From: a bacterium
GTDB taxonomy: Bacteria; Vulcanimicrobiota; Vulcanimicrobiia; Vulcanimicrobiales; Vulcanimicrobiaceae
Assembly: GCA_021794205.1 (NCBI GenBank)
Contig: JAJYRH010000001.1
Coordinates: forward strand, 124,001-188,000
DNA: 64,000 nt
Direction: 5' to 3'
In this document: positions 43,534 through 51,782 of the stretch, piece by piece
Layout of the letters: each line of letters opens with the position of its first letter
How positions within the stretch are numbered: position 1 is the stretch's first letter
Translations under genes and position numbers: made by a program
The notes under the pieces: generated by a model
Databases searched by the model: none
The model's input: only the letters and a program-made list of their open reading frames with translations
Told to the model about the DNA's origin: nothing

Positions 43534-43971
43534 GTGAAGCGTCTGTCGGCCTTGCTCCTCTTGCTCGTCTTGGTCGGCTGTCGCGACGTCCGCGTCCGCA
43601 CCTACGGCGAAGGGCTCACCTACGATGCGGGGCACGGTGACCGGATCGTGGTCATTCGGAGCCGCAAACAGCTCGACCGCTACGGACTCGTCGCTCGCGA
43701 CGTCCGTTTTCGCGCCGAGTTTTGCGTCGCGCTGCTCATGGGTCCACACCATCGAAGCGGCTTTCGCCAGATCGTCGAATCGATCGATGCTGGGCTCCGA
43801 CACGTTCGCGTGGTCGCCTTCGAGCAGCCGCCGAGCGACGGCGGCGAACCGACGCGCCCCTACCGCACCTACACGCTCTGGGTGATTCCTAACGCCGCCT
43901 ACCGTCGCGGGATTCAGGTGGTCGTCGTCACGCCCGAGGATCGCCAAGTTGCGGAGACGGTGTTGCCGTAA
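43534..43971 (+). CDS. Small lipoprotein of unknown function
   Basis: A 145-residue protein starting at GTG 43534. The signal (KRLSALLLLLVLVGC) ends in lipobox LVGC near residue 17, so it should be a lipid-anchored envelope protein. The mature part is a small alpha/beta domain without a known motif (DRIVVIRSRKQLDRYGLVAR, TYTLWVIPNAAYRRGIQ). The GH130 gene start overlaps its stop by one base (TAATG), so it opens a run of closely packed genes. Function unknown. Confidence 0.72.
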   Translation: MKRLSALLLLLVLVGCRDVRVRTYGEGLTYDAGHGDRIVVIRSRKQLDRYGLVARDVRFRAEFCVALLMGPHHRSGFRQIVESIDAGLRHVRVVAFEQPPSDGGEPTRPYRTYTLWVIPNAAYRRGIQVVVVTPEDRQVAETVLP

Positions 43972-45032
43972 TGGTTGCAGCGACGAATTTTTCCTACGAT
44001 GTCCGGGTCGAGCGTCGGGGGCTCATCCTCACGCCCGATGGTCGCACCGATGCCGCCGAGGGAATGCTCAACCCCGCATTCGTTCAAGCTCGCAACGGTG
44101 AGCGTTTGCTCTTTCCGCGGATGGTTGCCGCCGGAAACGTTTCGCGAATCGGTCGCTTCCGTCTCGCTGGCGGGAGCGCGACGATCGACGAAGGCTACGC
44201 GCTCGAACCGACTCTGCCCTACGAATTACGCGCCGCGCATGGTTGGGGCTGTGAAGACCCACGCGTCACCTATATTCCGGCGCTCGATGCGTACGTTATG
44301 GCGTACACCGCGTACGGCCCGCGCGGCGCGCGCATCGCGCTCGCGTATTCGCAGAGTGGGATTAGTTACGAGCGCCTCGGCCTCGTCGATTTCAGTGCGG
44401 CGGATCTTCCCGATCACGACGACAAAGATGCGGCCTTCTTTCCCGAGCCCGTGCTCTCGCCCGAAGGGCATCTCTCGCTCGCGTTCTACCATCGCCCGAT
44501 GTTGCACCTGTCGGCGGTGAACGGGGTCGCCGCGATTCCCGTCATTCGCGCGATGCCCTACGATCAACGGGAATCGATACGCATCGCGTATATCCCGCTC
44601 GAGAGCGTGAAGCGCGACCGAAACGCATTGCTTCAGGTACGTGAATCGGCACGCGTGCTCTCGCCGGATGCATCGTGGGGACGGATCAAAGTCGGAGCTG
44701 GAACGCCTCCGATCCGCGTTCCCGAAGGGTGGCTCTCGGTCTACCACGGCGTCGACCTGCGCCGCGTCGATGGCATTCATCCGCGATTTTCGTATAATGC
44801 CGGTATCGTCGTTCACGACTACGAGCGCCCCGACCGGGTGCTTTATCGTTCGCCCGCGCCTTTTCTCGTCGCGACCGAACCGTACGAATGTCACGGCGTC
44901 GTCGATAACGTCGTTTTCCCGACCGGCATCGAAGCCTTGCCGCATCTCGGAGAACGGGCGTTCGATATCTATTATGGAGCCGCCGATTACGCCATCGCTG
45001 TCGCGCGCGTCCGCTTATCGCTGCGCGCATGA
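43971..45032 (+). CDS. GH130-family glycosidase or phosphorylase
   Basis: A 353-residue five-bladed propeller of the GH130 (DUF377) family, which includes beta-1,2- and beta-1,4-mannoside phosphorylases and hydrolases. Evidence is GMLNPAFVQARNGERLLFPR, the catalytic-region GCEDPRVTYI near residues 92-101, KDAAFFPEPVLSPEGH, and GAGTPPIRVPEGWLSVYHGV near the sugar site. No signal peptide is seen, so it acts in the cytosol. It overlaps the lipoprotein upstream and the membrane protein downstream. Phosphorolysis versus hydrolysis cannot be told here. Confidence 0.87.
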   Translation: MVAATNFSYDVRVERRGLILTPDGRTDAAEGMLNPAFVQARNGERLLFPRMVAAGNVSRIGRFRLAGGSATIDEGYALEPTLPYELRAAHGWGCEDPRVTYIPALDAYVMAYTAYGPRGARIALAYSQSGISYERLGLVDFSAADLPDHDDKDAAFFPEPVLSPEGHLSLAFYHRPMLHLSAVNGVAAIPVIRAMPYDQRESIRIAYIPLESVKRDRNALLQVRESARVLSPDASWGRIKVGAGTPPIRVPEGWLSVYHGVDLRRVDGIHPRFSYNAGIVVHDYERPDRVLYRSPAPFLVATEPYECHGVVDNVVFPTGIEALPHLGERAFDIYYGAADYAIAVARVRLSLRA

Positions 45033-45517
45033 CGATCTCGCTTTTCTTGGCGATCGTCCTCGTGATGGGGACGTTGGTGATCGTGACCTCGATCTTTCGC
45101 CTACACGAGTTGCAGATTCACGTCGCCGCGACCTCGGTTCCGGCCCCGCCGAAACCATACCACGACAAACGTATTTCGCACGTAGCGCATGGAGCGGTCG
45201 ATGCGCGTGGGGTCTGGGCGCTCGCAGCCCAACCGCGCTGCTTTGAAGAAGTGGAAAAAAGCACGGGTCCCGAGTCCTACGTGCGCGCGCACCTGCCGGG
45301 GAACGCCGTCCGCGTGGCGCCGGGGCGCACTCTGGTATTTGGAAGCTGCCGCGTCACGATCGGCGCGGAGCGCATCGTCGTCGAACGCGGCGACGAGCGC
45401 ATCGCAGTTCCCGCGCCCTCGGAGCTCTACCGAACCGCATCGCGTCTTTACTTGCTGGCACGAGGCCCCGGAGGGGGCCCCGAGCTTCGCGCCTACAAAG
45501 TGGTACCGCAACCGTGA
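45029..45517 (+). CDS. Membrane-anchored protein of unknown function
   Basis: A 162-residue protein with one N-terminal helix (ISLFLAIVLVMGTLVIVTSI) and a soluble domain that is probably outside the membrane. The domain contains two cysteines (QPRCFEE and FGSCRVT) that could form a disulfide. No family is recognised. It overlaps the GH130 gene by four bases and the release factor 3 gene by four bases, so it is translationally coupled in the chain. Confidence 0.7.
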   Translation: MTISLFLAIVLVMGTLVIVTSIFRLHELQIHVAATSVPAPPKPYHDKRISHVAHGAVDARGVWALAAQPRCFEEVEKSTGPESYVRAHLPGNAVRVAPGRTLVFGSCRVTIGAERIVVERGDERIAVPAPSELYRTASRLYLLARGPGGGPELRAYKVVPQP

Positions 45518-47124
45518 ACGACCTCGCCGACCGCGTCCGCGAACGACGCACCTTCGCCATTATCTCGCACCCCGACGCCGGGAAAACCACGCTCACCGAA
45601 AAATTGCTGCTCTATGGAGGCGCCATTCACGTGGCGGGGCAAGTTGCGGCGCGTCGCGCGCGCCGCTCGGCAACGAGCGACTGGATGGAATTGGAGCGCG
45701 AACGCGGGATCTCGATCACCTCGACGGTGCTGCAATTCCCCTATCGCGACCACACGATCAATCTGCTCGATACGCCGGGGCACCAAGATTTCGGCGAGGA
45801 TACCTATCGCACGTTGATGGCCGCCGACAGCGCGGTGATGTTGATCGACGCGGCGCGCGGGGTCGAACCGCAGACGAAAAAACTTTTCGCGATCTGCCGC
45901 GAGCGCGGGATTCCGCTCTTTACGTTTATCAATAAAATGGATCGCCCCAGCCGGGACCCGCTCGAACTGCTCGACGAGTTGGAATCGGTGCTTGGTATCG
46001 CCGCCTTTCCGATGAATTGGCCGCTCGGGAACGGCGAACGATTTCGCGGCGTCTACGATCGCACGACGCACGAGGTACACGTCTTCGAACGAACCGCTCA
46101 CGGCGCCAAACGCGCGGCGGTGCAGATGGCCGGTATCGACGATCCCGGCCTGCGCGAACTCGTCGACGACGATAGCTATCGCGAGTTTATCGACGGCGTC
46201 GAGTTGTTGGAAGGCGCGGGGGCGCGTTTCGATCGCGACGCATTCGCGCGCGGAGCCGCGACGCCGGTCTTTTTCGGCAGTGCCGCAACGAACTTCGGCG
46301 TGCAGCTCTTTCTCGATCGCTTTCTCGAACTCGCACCGTCGCCCGGGGCGCGCGCGTTCTCGGGCGGGCTCGCGCTCCCACCGGAGACGTCGCGTTTCTC
46401 GGGGTTCGTCTTTAAGATCCAGGCGAATATGGACCCGCGGCACCGCGACCGGATCGCCTTTCTTCGCGTCTGCAGCGGCGAGTTCGCGCGCGATATGGTG
46501 GTGCGCAACGGCCGCTCCGGCAAGGACGTTCGGCTCGCCCGCGCCATGCGGCTCTTCGCAGACGAGCGCGAATCGCTCGAGACCGCCTATGCCGGCGACG
46601 TCGTCGGTCTTGCCAACCCCGGAGTTTTTGCCATCGGCGATCCCGTCTACGTCGGGAGCGAGGTGACGTTCGCTCCTATCCCCGCATTCGCGCCGGAACA
46701 TTTTGCGAGCGTTCGGAGTATCGATAGCGCCGGGTACAAATCGTTTGCCAAGGGGATCGCGCAATTGCGAGAAGAGGGAGCGGTTCAGGTGTTCTATCCG
46801 TATGGGTCGATGCGCTCCGAGCCAATTTTGGGGGCGGTCGGCGAACTGCAATTCGAAGTGGCAAAATATCGCCTGGAGGCGGAATATAACGTGCGCACTC
46901 ACTTTTCGCGGCTCCCGCACGACACGATTCGTCGCGTCGAAGGAAATCTCGTCGGCGCGACGCCGCTCCAGCTGGGAAGCGGTTCGATGCTCTTGGAAGA
47001 TTGGGAGGGGCGTCCCGTCCTACTCGCCGAGCGCGAATGGAGCTTGCGACTCATCGAGGAGTGGAACCCCAATCATCGATTGGTGCCCTTCACCACACGC
47101 ATGCAACAGGAGGCAACCGCCTAA
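45514..47124 (+). CDS. prfC: Peptide chain release factor 3
   Basis: A 536-residue GTPase that recycles release factors 1 and 2 from the ribosome after termination. The P-loop is HPDAGKTTLTEKLL (19-32). Other G motifs are RGISITSTV (switch I), DTPGHQDF (switch II) and NKMDR. The RF3 C-terminal hallmark GAVGELQFEVAKYRLEAEYN is present. Length is typical. It begins at GTG, overlapping the upstream membrane protein by four bases. The lipoprotein gene begins at the base right after its stop. Confidence 0.96.
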   Translation: MNDLADRVRERRTFAIISHPDAGKTTLTEKLLLYGGAIHVAGQVAARRARRSATSDWMELERERGISITSTVLQFPYRDHTINLLDTPGHQDFGEDTYRTLMAADSAVMLIDAARGVEPQTKKLFAICRERGIPLFTFINKMDRPSRDPLELLDELESVLGIAAFPMNWPLGNGERFRGVYDRTTHEVHVFERTAHGAKRAAVQMAGIDDPGLRELVDDDSYREFIDGVELLEGAGARFDRDAFARGAATPVFFGSAATNFGVQLFLDRFLELAPSPGARAFSGGLALPPETSRFSGFVFKIQANMDPRHRDRIAFLRVCSGEFARDMVVRNGRSGKDVRLARAMRLFADERESLETAYAGDVVGLANPGVFAIGDPVYVGSEVTFAPIPAFAPEHFASVRSIDSAGYKSFAKGIAQLREEGAVQVFYPYGSMRSEPILGAVGELQFEVAKYRLEAEYNVRTHFSRLPHDTIRRVEGNLVGATPLQLGSGSMLLEDWEGRPVLLAEREWSLRLIEEWNPNHRLVPFTTRMQQEATA

Positions 47125-47478
47125 ATGAAACGTTTGACGCTCGCTATCGCCGTATGTGCGGTTCTCGCACTCGTTAGTTGCAGTGGAGAGAATCGCTACG
47201 AGCGCCTCGCGGATCGTATCACGCGGGCGATGCAGAACAACTCCATCGCTCCGGTCCAGAACGATCTCGCAAAAGGTATTAATATCGATCGCGTGCGCGT
47301 CGCGGAGGCCGCCGACGCCCTCGCTCCGTTGGGAAAGATCGAATCCGTCAAAGAAGTGAAGCCCTGCGAACCCGGCGTGCATTGTTTCATCGTGAAGTTC
47401 CAGAAGGCGACCTATCGGGAGAAACTCCGGCTCGACGAAAACGGGAAGATCGTTGCGTGGCGTTACTCCCCGGAATAG
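47125..47478 (+). CDS. Small lipoprotein of unknown function
   Basis: A 117-residue envelope lipoprotein. The signal is MKRLTLAIAVCAVLALVSC, with lipobox LVSC and an acylated Cys near residue 19. The mature domain has two cysteines (KPCEPGVHCFIVKF) and looks like a small alpha/beta fold. ATG follows the prfC stop without a gap; an AGGAGG site lies at the end of prfC. Its last 22 bases overlap the next gene. Function unknown. Confidence 0.8.
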   Translation: MKRLTLAIAVCAVLALVSCSGENRYERLADRITRAMQNNSIAPVQNDLAKGINIDRVRVAEAADALAPLGKIESVKEVKPCEPGVHCFIVKFQKATYREKLRLDENGKIVAWRYSPE

Positions 47479-48416
47479 ATGAAGTTCGCGCCGCGGCGCG
47501 CCGCATCGAAGGGGTGGCGCACCGCACGCCGGTGCTGCACTCGCGCACGCTCGACGCGCGCGTCGGTGCGCGGGTACACGTAAAGTGCGAGAATTTTCAG
47601 CGGGTCGGAGCGTTCAAATTCCGCGGCGCATATAACGCGCTCGCCTCGCTCTCGCCGGAGGAGCGGGCGCGCGGCGTCGTCGCGTATTCCAGCGGCAACC
47701 ACGCCCAGGGAGTCGCGCTCGCCGCGGCGCTGCTCGGCATCGAAGCGACGATCGTGATGCCGCACGACGCCCCGGCGAGCAAACGCGATGCGACGCGCGG
47801 ATACGGCGCGCGCGTCGTGGAGTACCGGCGCGGCGAAGAAGATCGCGAAGCGATCGCCGCGGAGATCGTCGCTCGGAGCGGAGCGCTCACGATCGCTCCC
47901 TACGACGATCCGCGCATTATCGCGGGCGCGGGAACCGCCGCGCTCGAACTCGGCGACGAGGTCGGCGCGCTCGATGCGTTGGTGCTCGCCGTCGGCGGCG
48001 GCGGATTGCTCTCCGGGAGCGCGATCGCGCTCCACGACCGCTCGCCCGACGCCGCACTCTGGGGAGTGGAGCCCGAAGCGGGCAACGATTTCCAGCGCTC
48101 GCTCGCCGCTGGGGAGCGTGTGAGCATTCCCGTGCCGCAGACGATCGCCGATGGCTTGCAAACCACCTCGCCGGGAAAATTGACGTTTGAAATCGCGCGC
48201 GCGCACGGCGCCCGCATCGCGACGGTGAGCGACGACGATCTGCGTGCGGCGATGCGGTTCGCTTGCGAGCGCATGAAGATCGTGCTCGAGCCCAGCGGTG
48301 CGGCGGCGCTCGCGGCGTTGCTCGTCGGCCGCATCGACGTTGCGGGGAAGAACGTCGGCATCATTCTGACCGGCGGCAATATCGACGCGGCGCGCTTCGC
48401 CGCGGCGATCTCGTAG
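47457..48416 (+). CDS. Threonine dehydratase / serine racemase-type PLP enzyme
   Basis: A 319-residue fold-type II PLP enzyme. Lys54 in RVGAFKFRGAYNAL is the Schiff-base lysine, SSGNHAQGVALAAAL binds substrate, and VGGGGLLSG holds the phosphate. There is no C-terminal ACT-like domain, so it resembles catabolic threonine ammonia-lyase or serine racemase more than allosteric IlvA. I start at GTG 47457, 22 bases inside the upstream lipoprotein gene, which gives the normal N-terminus. The membrane protein gene begins two bases after its stop. Confidence 0.9.
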   Translation: MALLPGIDEVRAAARRIEGVAHRTPVLHSRTLDARVGARVHVKCENFQRVGAFKFRGAYNALASLSPEERARGVVAYSSGNHAQGVALAAALLGIEATIVMPHDAPASKRDATRGYGARVVEYRRGEEDREAIAAEIVARSGALTIAPYDDPRIIAGAGTAALELGDEVGALDALVLAVGGGGLLSGSAIALHDRSPDAALWGVEPEAGNDFQRSLAAGERVSIPVPQTIADGLQTTSPGKLTFEIARAHGARIATVSDDDLRAAMRFACERMKIVLEPSGAAALAALLVGRIDVAGKNVGIILTGGNIDAARFAAAIS

Positions 48417-48418
48417 CG

Positions 48419-49570
48419 ATGGGCGAACTCCTTCAACGCGCACCTCGCTGGGCGCTCGTTCTCGCGCAACTCGCGCACGCCGCATCGTGGGTGCTGCTGT
48501 TCTGGATCGCGACCCAACAAGGAGTCGCTGGGCTCACGCCGGCGGCGATCGCGTGGATCCATTTGGTCGGGTTAGGATGGATAACGCTCACCGCGCTCGC
48601 AATCCTCATACCGTTGATACCGGCAACGACCGGCGTCACGTGGCAGGCCCCGCGGCTCCAGCACCTCGCGCTCGCGGGTTTTGCCATCGTGGCGATCTGT
48701 TTTCCCGCGGCATGGCTCGCCTTCGATCGCGCAATTCCGGCGATCGGCGGCATCCTCGTCGTTGCGGCGACGTTTTACGTTGCCCTCGCTCTGTGGGCGC
48801 TCTCGGGGGCGGCGCGCGGCGAACGCGTCGAGCGCGCCGTCGCGCGAGCGTTCTCGATCTCGCTGGTCATCTTCGTTCTCGTTGCCGGGCTCGGTGCGAC
48901 GCTTGCCGGAGCGATCGCGGCGCCGACGCTTCCGGCGTGGTTTCTCCATCTCGCTCGCGCGCATGCGCTCCTGGCGTTGCTCGGTTGGCTGACGCTGTTG
49001 ATTTACGGAGTCTCGGCACGGACGCTGCGATTGCTCTTTGCGGTGCGTTCGCGTTTGCTCTTCGCGCATATCGTCGTTGGAACGCTCGGCATGGCCGGTG
49101 CGATCGTACTCGCCGCTGGTGCGGCCGCGGACTCGCACGCGACGATGTGGGTCGGTGCGGTGGCGATGTCGATCGCCGCGGTCGCCTATGCCGTCGATAC
49201 GTTCGATATCACCGCTCGTTCGCAGGGCGCGAAGGTGGTGCGAGCGTTCGTCGTGGCGAGCGTGCTGTGGTCGCTCGTTGCAGTCGTGCTCGGCATCGGC
49301 ACCTTGCTCGGCCATCACTGGAGCGATGCATTCGGATACGTCGTGCTCGTCGGATGGGTCGGGCAGATGCTCGACGCGCATCTCGCGAGCCTCGCCCGCC
49401 CGCTTCCAGCATGGATTTCGTTCGTCGCGTTTCAGAGCGCCGTGCTCTATGGGCTGATGGGGCTGCTAGCGGGTTTTGCCGCACCGGTCGCGCTGGCGGC
49501 GGCGTTCGGCGCGCTCGGGTGGTGTGCGGCGATCGTCGCGCTCGGCTCGGCTTATCGCCCCATCGAATAG
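48419..49570 (+). CDS. NnrS-like polytopic membrane protein
   Basis: A 383-residue protein with about ten to twelve helices. Histidine-bearing helices include WIHLVGLGWITLTALAILIP and ARAHALLALLGWLTLLIYGV, the latter shared with the proteins at 1-1160 and 50121-51296. The pattern suggests heme- or copper-binding membrane proteins of the NnrS or oxidase subunit I type. It starts two bases after the threonine dehydratase stop. Its tail overlaps the tail of the opposite-strand AhpD-like gene by 19 bases. The exact role is unknown; nitric oxide stress or metal handling are possible. Confidence 0.75.
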   Translation: MGELLQRAPRWALVLAQLAHAASWVLLFWIATQQGVAGLTPAAIAWIHLVGLGWITLTALAILIPLIPATTGVTWQAPRLQHLALAGFAIVAICFPAAWLAFDRAIPAIGGILVVAATFYVALALWALSGAARGERVERAVARAFSISLVIFVLVAGLGATLAGAIAAPTLPAWFLHLARAHALLALLGWLTLLIYGVSARTLRLLFAVRSRLLFAHIVVGTLGMAGAIVLAAGAAADSHATMWVGAVAMSIAAVAYAVDTFDITARSQGAKVVRAFVVASVLWSLVAVVLGIGTLLGHHWSDAFGYVVLVGWVGQMLDAHLASLARPLPAWISFVAFQSAVLYGLMGLLAGFAAPVALAAAFGALGWCAAIVALGSAYRPIE

Positions 49571-50124
49571 AACTCGGCGTTCGGCCGCATATCCATCATT
49601 CCGGCCATGCGGTTGGAGAAGCCGAAAAATGCCGCAACCGCAGCGATATCCCAGATATCGTTATCGGTAAGCCCGGCGGCCCGAAGCGCGTCGATCTCGG
49701 CATCGGCGGCGGCAAACCCCGGTTCGTTCACGCGCGAGGCGAAGGTGAGGATCGTTCGCAATCGGTCGCTGAGGCGAGCGCTGCGCCAATTGTTGGCGAT
49801 CTGTTCGGCAAGCTCCACATCTTTGCCGATGGCGCGCAATGCCGCGCCGTGCGCCGTCATGCAATATTGACAGCGATTTTCGCTCGACACTGCAACGACG
49901 ATCGCTTCGCGTTCGAAGCGCGAGAGGCCGCTCTCGCCCCGCATGAGCACGTCGTGATAGGCCATGAAGGCACGAAAATGCTCGGGACGCTTCGCGTACG
50001 CGCGAAAGACGTTCGGGACGAAACCGATGCGTTCGCGGTTCTTCGCGTAGATTGCGGCGATATCGTCGGGAAGCGTCGACTCATTGGGCTCGCCGAAACG
50101 CGACGGAAGGATGGGATCGTTCAT
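49552..50124 (-). CDS. Carboxymuconolactone decarboxylase / AhpD-like peroxidase-related protein
   Basis: A 190-residue helical protein of the AhpD-like superfamily. The redox motif CQYC (residues 84-87 region, in SENRCQYCMTAHGAALRA) with a following His is the proton-relay thiol site of alkylhydroperoxidase-type enzymes. The remainder (LSRFEREAIVVAVS, NDIWDIAAVAAFFGFSNRMA) matches the uncharacterised peroxidase-related branch. ATG 50124 overlaps the stop of the upstream membrane protein by four bases, so the two are coupled. It may detoxify peroxides or reactive nitrogen species. Confidence 0.9.
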   Translation of the reverse strand: MNDPILPSRFGEPNESTLPDDIAAIYAKNRERIGFVPNVFRAYAKRPEHFRAFMAYHDVLMRGESGLSRFEREAIVVAVSSENRCQYCMTAHGAALRAIGKDVELAEQIANNWRSARLSDRLRTILTFASRVNEPGFAAADAEIDALRAAGLTDNDIWDIAAVAAFFGFSNRMAGMMDMRPNAEFYSMGR

Positions 50125-51296
50125 GACGGATCTTTCTCCGGCTCCGCGACGGTTCTCTTCTGCAACCAGAACGGGCGCGCGAGCTGGGTGAGGAGCCCCG
50201 CCCATGCGAGCAGCGCGAACGTCGCTGCCGTGCGATCGGCGCCGGCCGCGAGCAGCGCTCCGCCGAGCAGCCAGAACGCGAGAATCGCGAAGCCGAGCGG
50301 GGAGTGGTTCATCTCGCCGAGCGTGGGGATATTTCGCGTACCTTCGCGGCGCGACCGTGCGATCCACCAGAGAAACGGAACGATCCGCTGCAAATAACCG
50401 ACCACCGCACAACCGACGAAAACCCAGAGCGCGAGAAGAATCGCCAGCTCTCCATCGCGAAACGCGAGCGCGATCGGTGCGGCGAGCGCGCCGATCCCCG
50501 ACGCGAGCGCGTAGAAGAGCGTCTCGCGCTGATAGGCGGGGTTCCGTTCGCGCAGCACTCGGACGAGCGTGAAGAAGAATGCCGCCGCCGCGATTTCGAG
50601 CGGTACGAATGCGAGCCCCGGCACAAAGTGGACGGCGAGCAGCGCGAGCAGTGCGGCGAGACTCGTCGCGCCGGCGAGATACGGAGCCCGGGTCTCAAGA
50701 TCGAATCGTTCGAACATACGCAGCAAGCGCAGCGTCACCCCGACGATGAGCGTACCGAAGAACCCCGCTAGCCCCAAAATCGCGTGCGAGAACGGCGCCG
50801 CACCGATCGCGCGGCCGTCGATCAATCGTTGTGCCGTCCCGAGCCCGGCGACGAGCGTTCCCAATAACCAAAGCAGCGAGAGCGTTGCCGCGGCGGCCGG
50901 GGCGGCGGGGCGCTGCTTGCGGAGCGTCGCGATGAGGATGACGATCTGCAGCAGCACGCCGACGAGAAAGAGCGCGCCGCCGTCGCGCACCTCGGAGAAA
51001 TCTCCCCGTGCGAATCCCACGACGAGCAATAGCGTGCCGATCACGGCGCATGCGAGATGTACGAAGCTCAGCCTCTGCAACTGCAACGGCACCATCGCCA
51101 CGACCGGGACGAATTGGTAGATGAGCCCCATCGCGGTGGTGAGAAAGAAGCCGAGGATCAGCGCGTGGAGCGCGGCGAGCGGAGCCGGCGTACCGAAGAT
51201 CCCCCAGAGCGCGAGCGCTCCAAGCCACAGGAGCGCCGTCGCTACGAATGCGAGCGGGATCTGCGGCGGAGGAACGGTCGAGGCGCGTTCTTTCAC
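50121..51296 (-). CDS. NnrS-like polytopic membrane protein
   Basis: A 391-residue protein with about twelve helices. It shares LHALILGFFLTTAMGLIYQF and FSHAILGLAGFFGTLIVGV with the paralogues at 1-1160 and 48419-49570, including histidines that could bind heme. The start is GTG 51296, with GGAGG nine bases upstream and a possible -10 (TATACT) just before that. A terminator for the upstream gene lies directly ahead, so it probably has its own promoter. It is coupled by ATGA to the AhpD-like gene, which suggests a shared redox task. Confidence 0.75.
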   Translation of the reverse strand: MKERASTVPPPQIPLAFVATALLWLGALALWGIFGTPAPLAALHALILGFFLTTAMGLIYQFVPVVAMVPLQLQRLSFVHLACAVIGTLLLVVGFARGDFSEVRDGGALFLVGVLLQIVILIATLRKQRPAAPAAAATLSLLWLLGTLVAGLGTAQRLIDGRAIGAAPFSHAILGLAGFFGTLIVGVTLRLLRMFERFDLETRAPYLAGATSLAALLALLAVHFVPGLAFVPLEIAAAAFFFTLVRVLRERNPAYQRETLFYALASGIGALAAPIALAFRDGELAILLALWVFVGCAVVGYLQRIVPFLWWIARSRREGTRNIPTLGEMNHSPLGFAILAFWLLGGALLAAGADRTAATFALLAWAGLLTQLARPFWLQKRTVAEPEKDPS

Positions 51297-51316
51297 GATG
51301 CCTCCGAGTATAGCGT

Positions 51317-51354
51317 AAAAAAGAAGCGGCCGATGCGCCTTCGCACCGACCGCT
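51317..51354 (-). terminator. Rho-independent terminator
   Basis: On the minus strand a 13-base stem forms between 51342-51354 and 51325-51337 (two G-U pairs) with a four-base AAGG loop, followed by TTCTTTTTT. It lies 24 bases past the stop of the 51378-51779 gene, so it ends transcription of the beta-propeller and SOD-like pair before the NnrS-like gene. Confidence 0.85.
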
Positions 51355-51377
51355 CTCGATTCGCGTGCGATCGAGGG

Positions 51378-51779
51378 TTAGCCCTTGATATTCCCGCAGG
51401 CGACGTAGTCCTTGAGATCCGTCAGGCTCTTATGGATATTGATCGCATAGTGCGATGCGAGCATCTGCGAGATCGTGACCCCGCTAACGAGCGTCTTGCT
51501 GATGCCGTTGACGGTGTTATGTAACGGCCATTCCGGAGCGGCGTTGATGTTTCCGCAGGTTCCGGCGTGAATGTGCGTCGGCTGCGCGGCTTTGTTCCCG
51601 AGCAAATGCACGGTGACCAGCACGCCTGCCTTGCTCTGCACGAGCGTGGCGCTACCATGCTCGCCGCTGTTGTTCAGCGAAGCGATCTGGACGGTGAGAT
51701 GAGTCGGAGCGGCGAGCGCGGCCCCCGCGAGCGAGAGTGCGAGAAGCGCCGTAGCGAATACGGTGAAAATACGTTGCAT
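51378..51779 (-). CDS. Small secreted CHRD/SOD-like protein
   Basis: A 133-residue exported protein with signal peptide MQRIFTVFATALLALSLAGA. The mature part is a small beta-sandwich; QPTHIHAGTCGNI recalls the His-rich loop of CHRD domains and Cu/Zn superoxide dismutase (HIHxG), and a second Cys (YVACGNIKG) could pair with it. The full set of SOD metal ligands is not present, so enzyme activity is doubtful. GGAAAGGGG at the end of the upstream propeller gene is its ribosome site. A clear terminator follows. Confidence 0.75.
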   Translation of the reverse strand: MQRIFTVFATALLALSLAGAALAAPTHLTVQIASLNNSGEHGSATLVQSKAGVLVTVHLLGNKAAQPTHIHAGTCGNINAAPEWPLHNTVNGISKTLVSGVTISQMLASHYAINIHKSLTDLKDYVACGNIKG

Positions 51780-51782
51780 AGA

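Noticed and set aside
45493-46920. Minus-strand open frame of 475 codons
   Set aside because: It is antisense to release factor 3, whose motifs are complete.
48487-50397. Plus-strand open frame of 636 codons
   Set aside because: It is an out-of-frame shadow of the NnrS-like gene and antisense to the AhpD-like gene, with low-complexity Arg-rich sequence.
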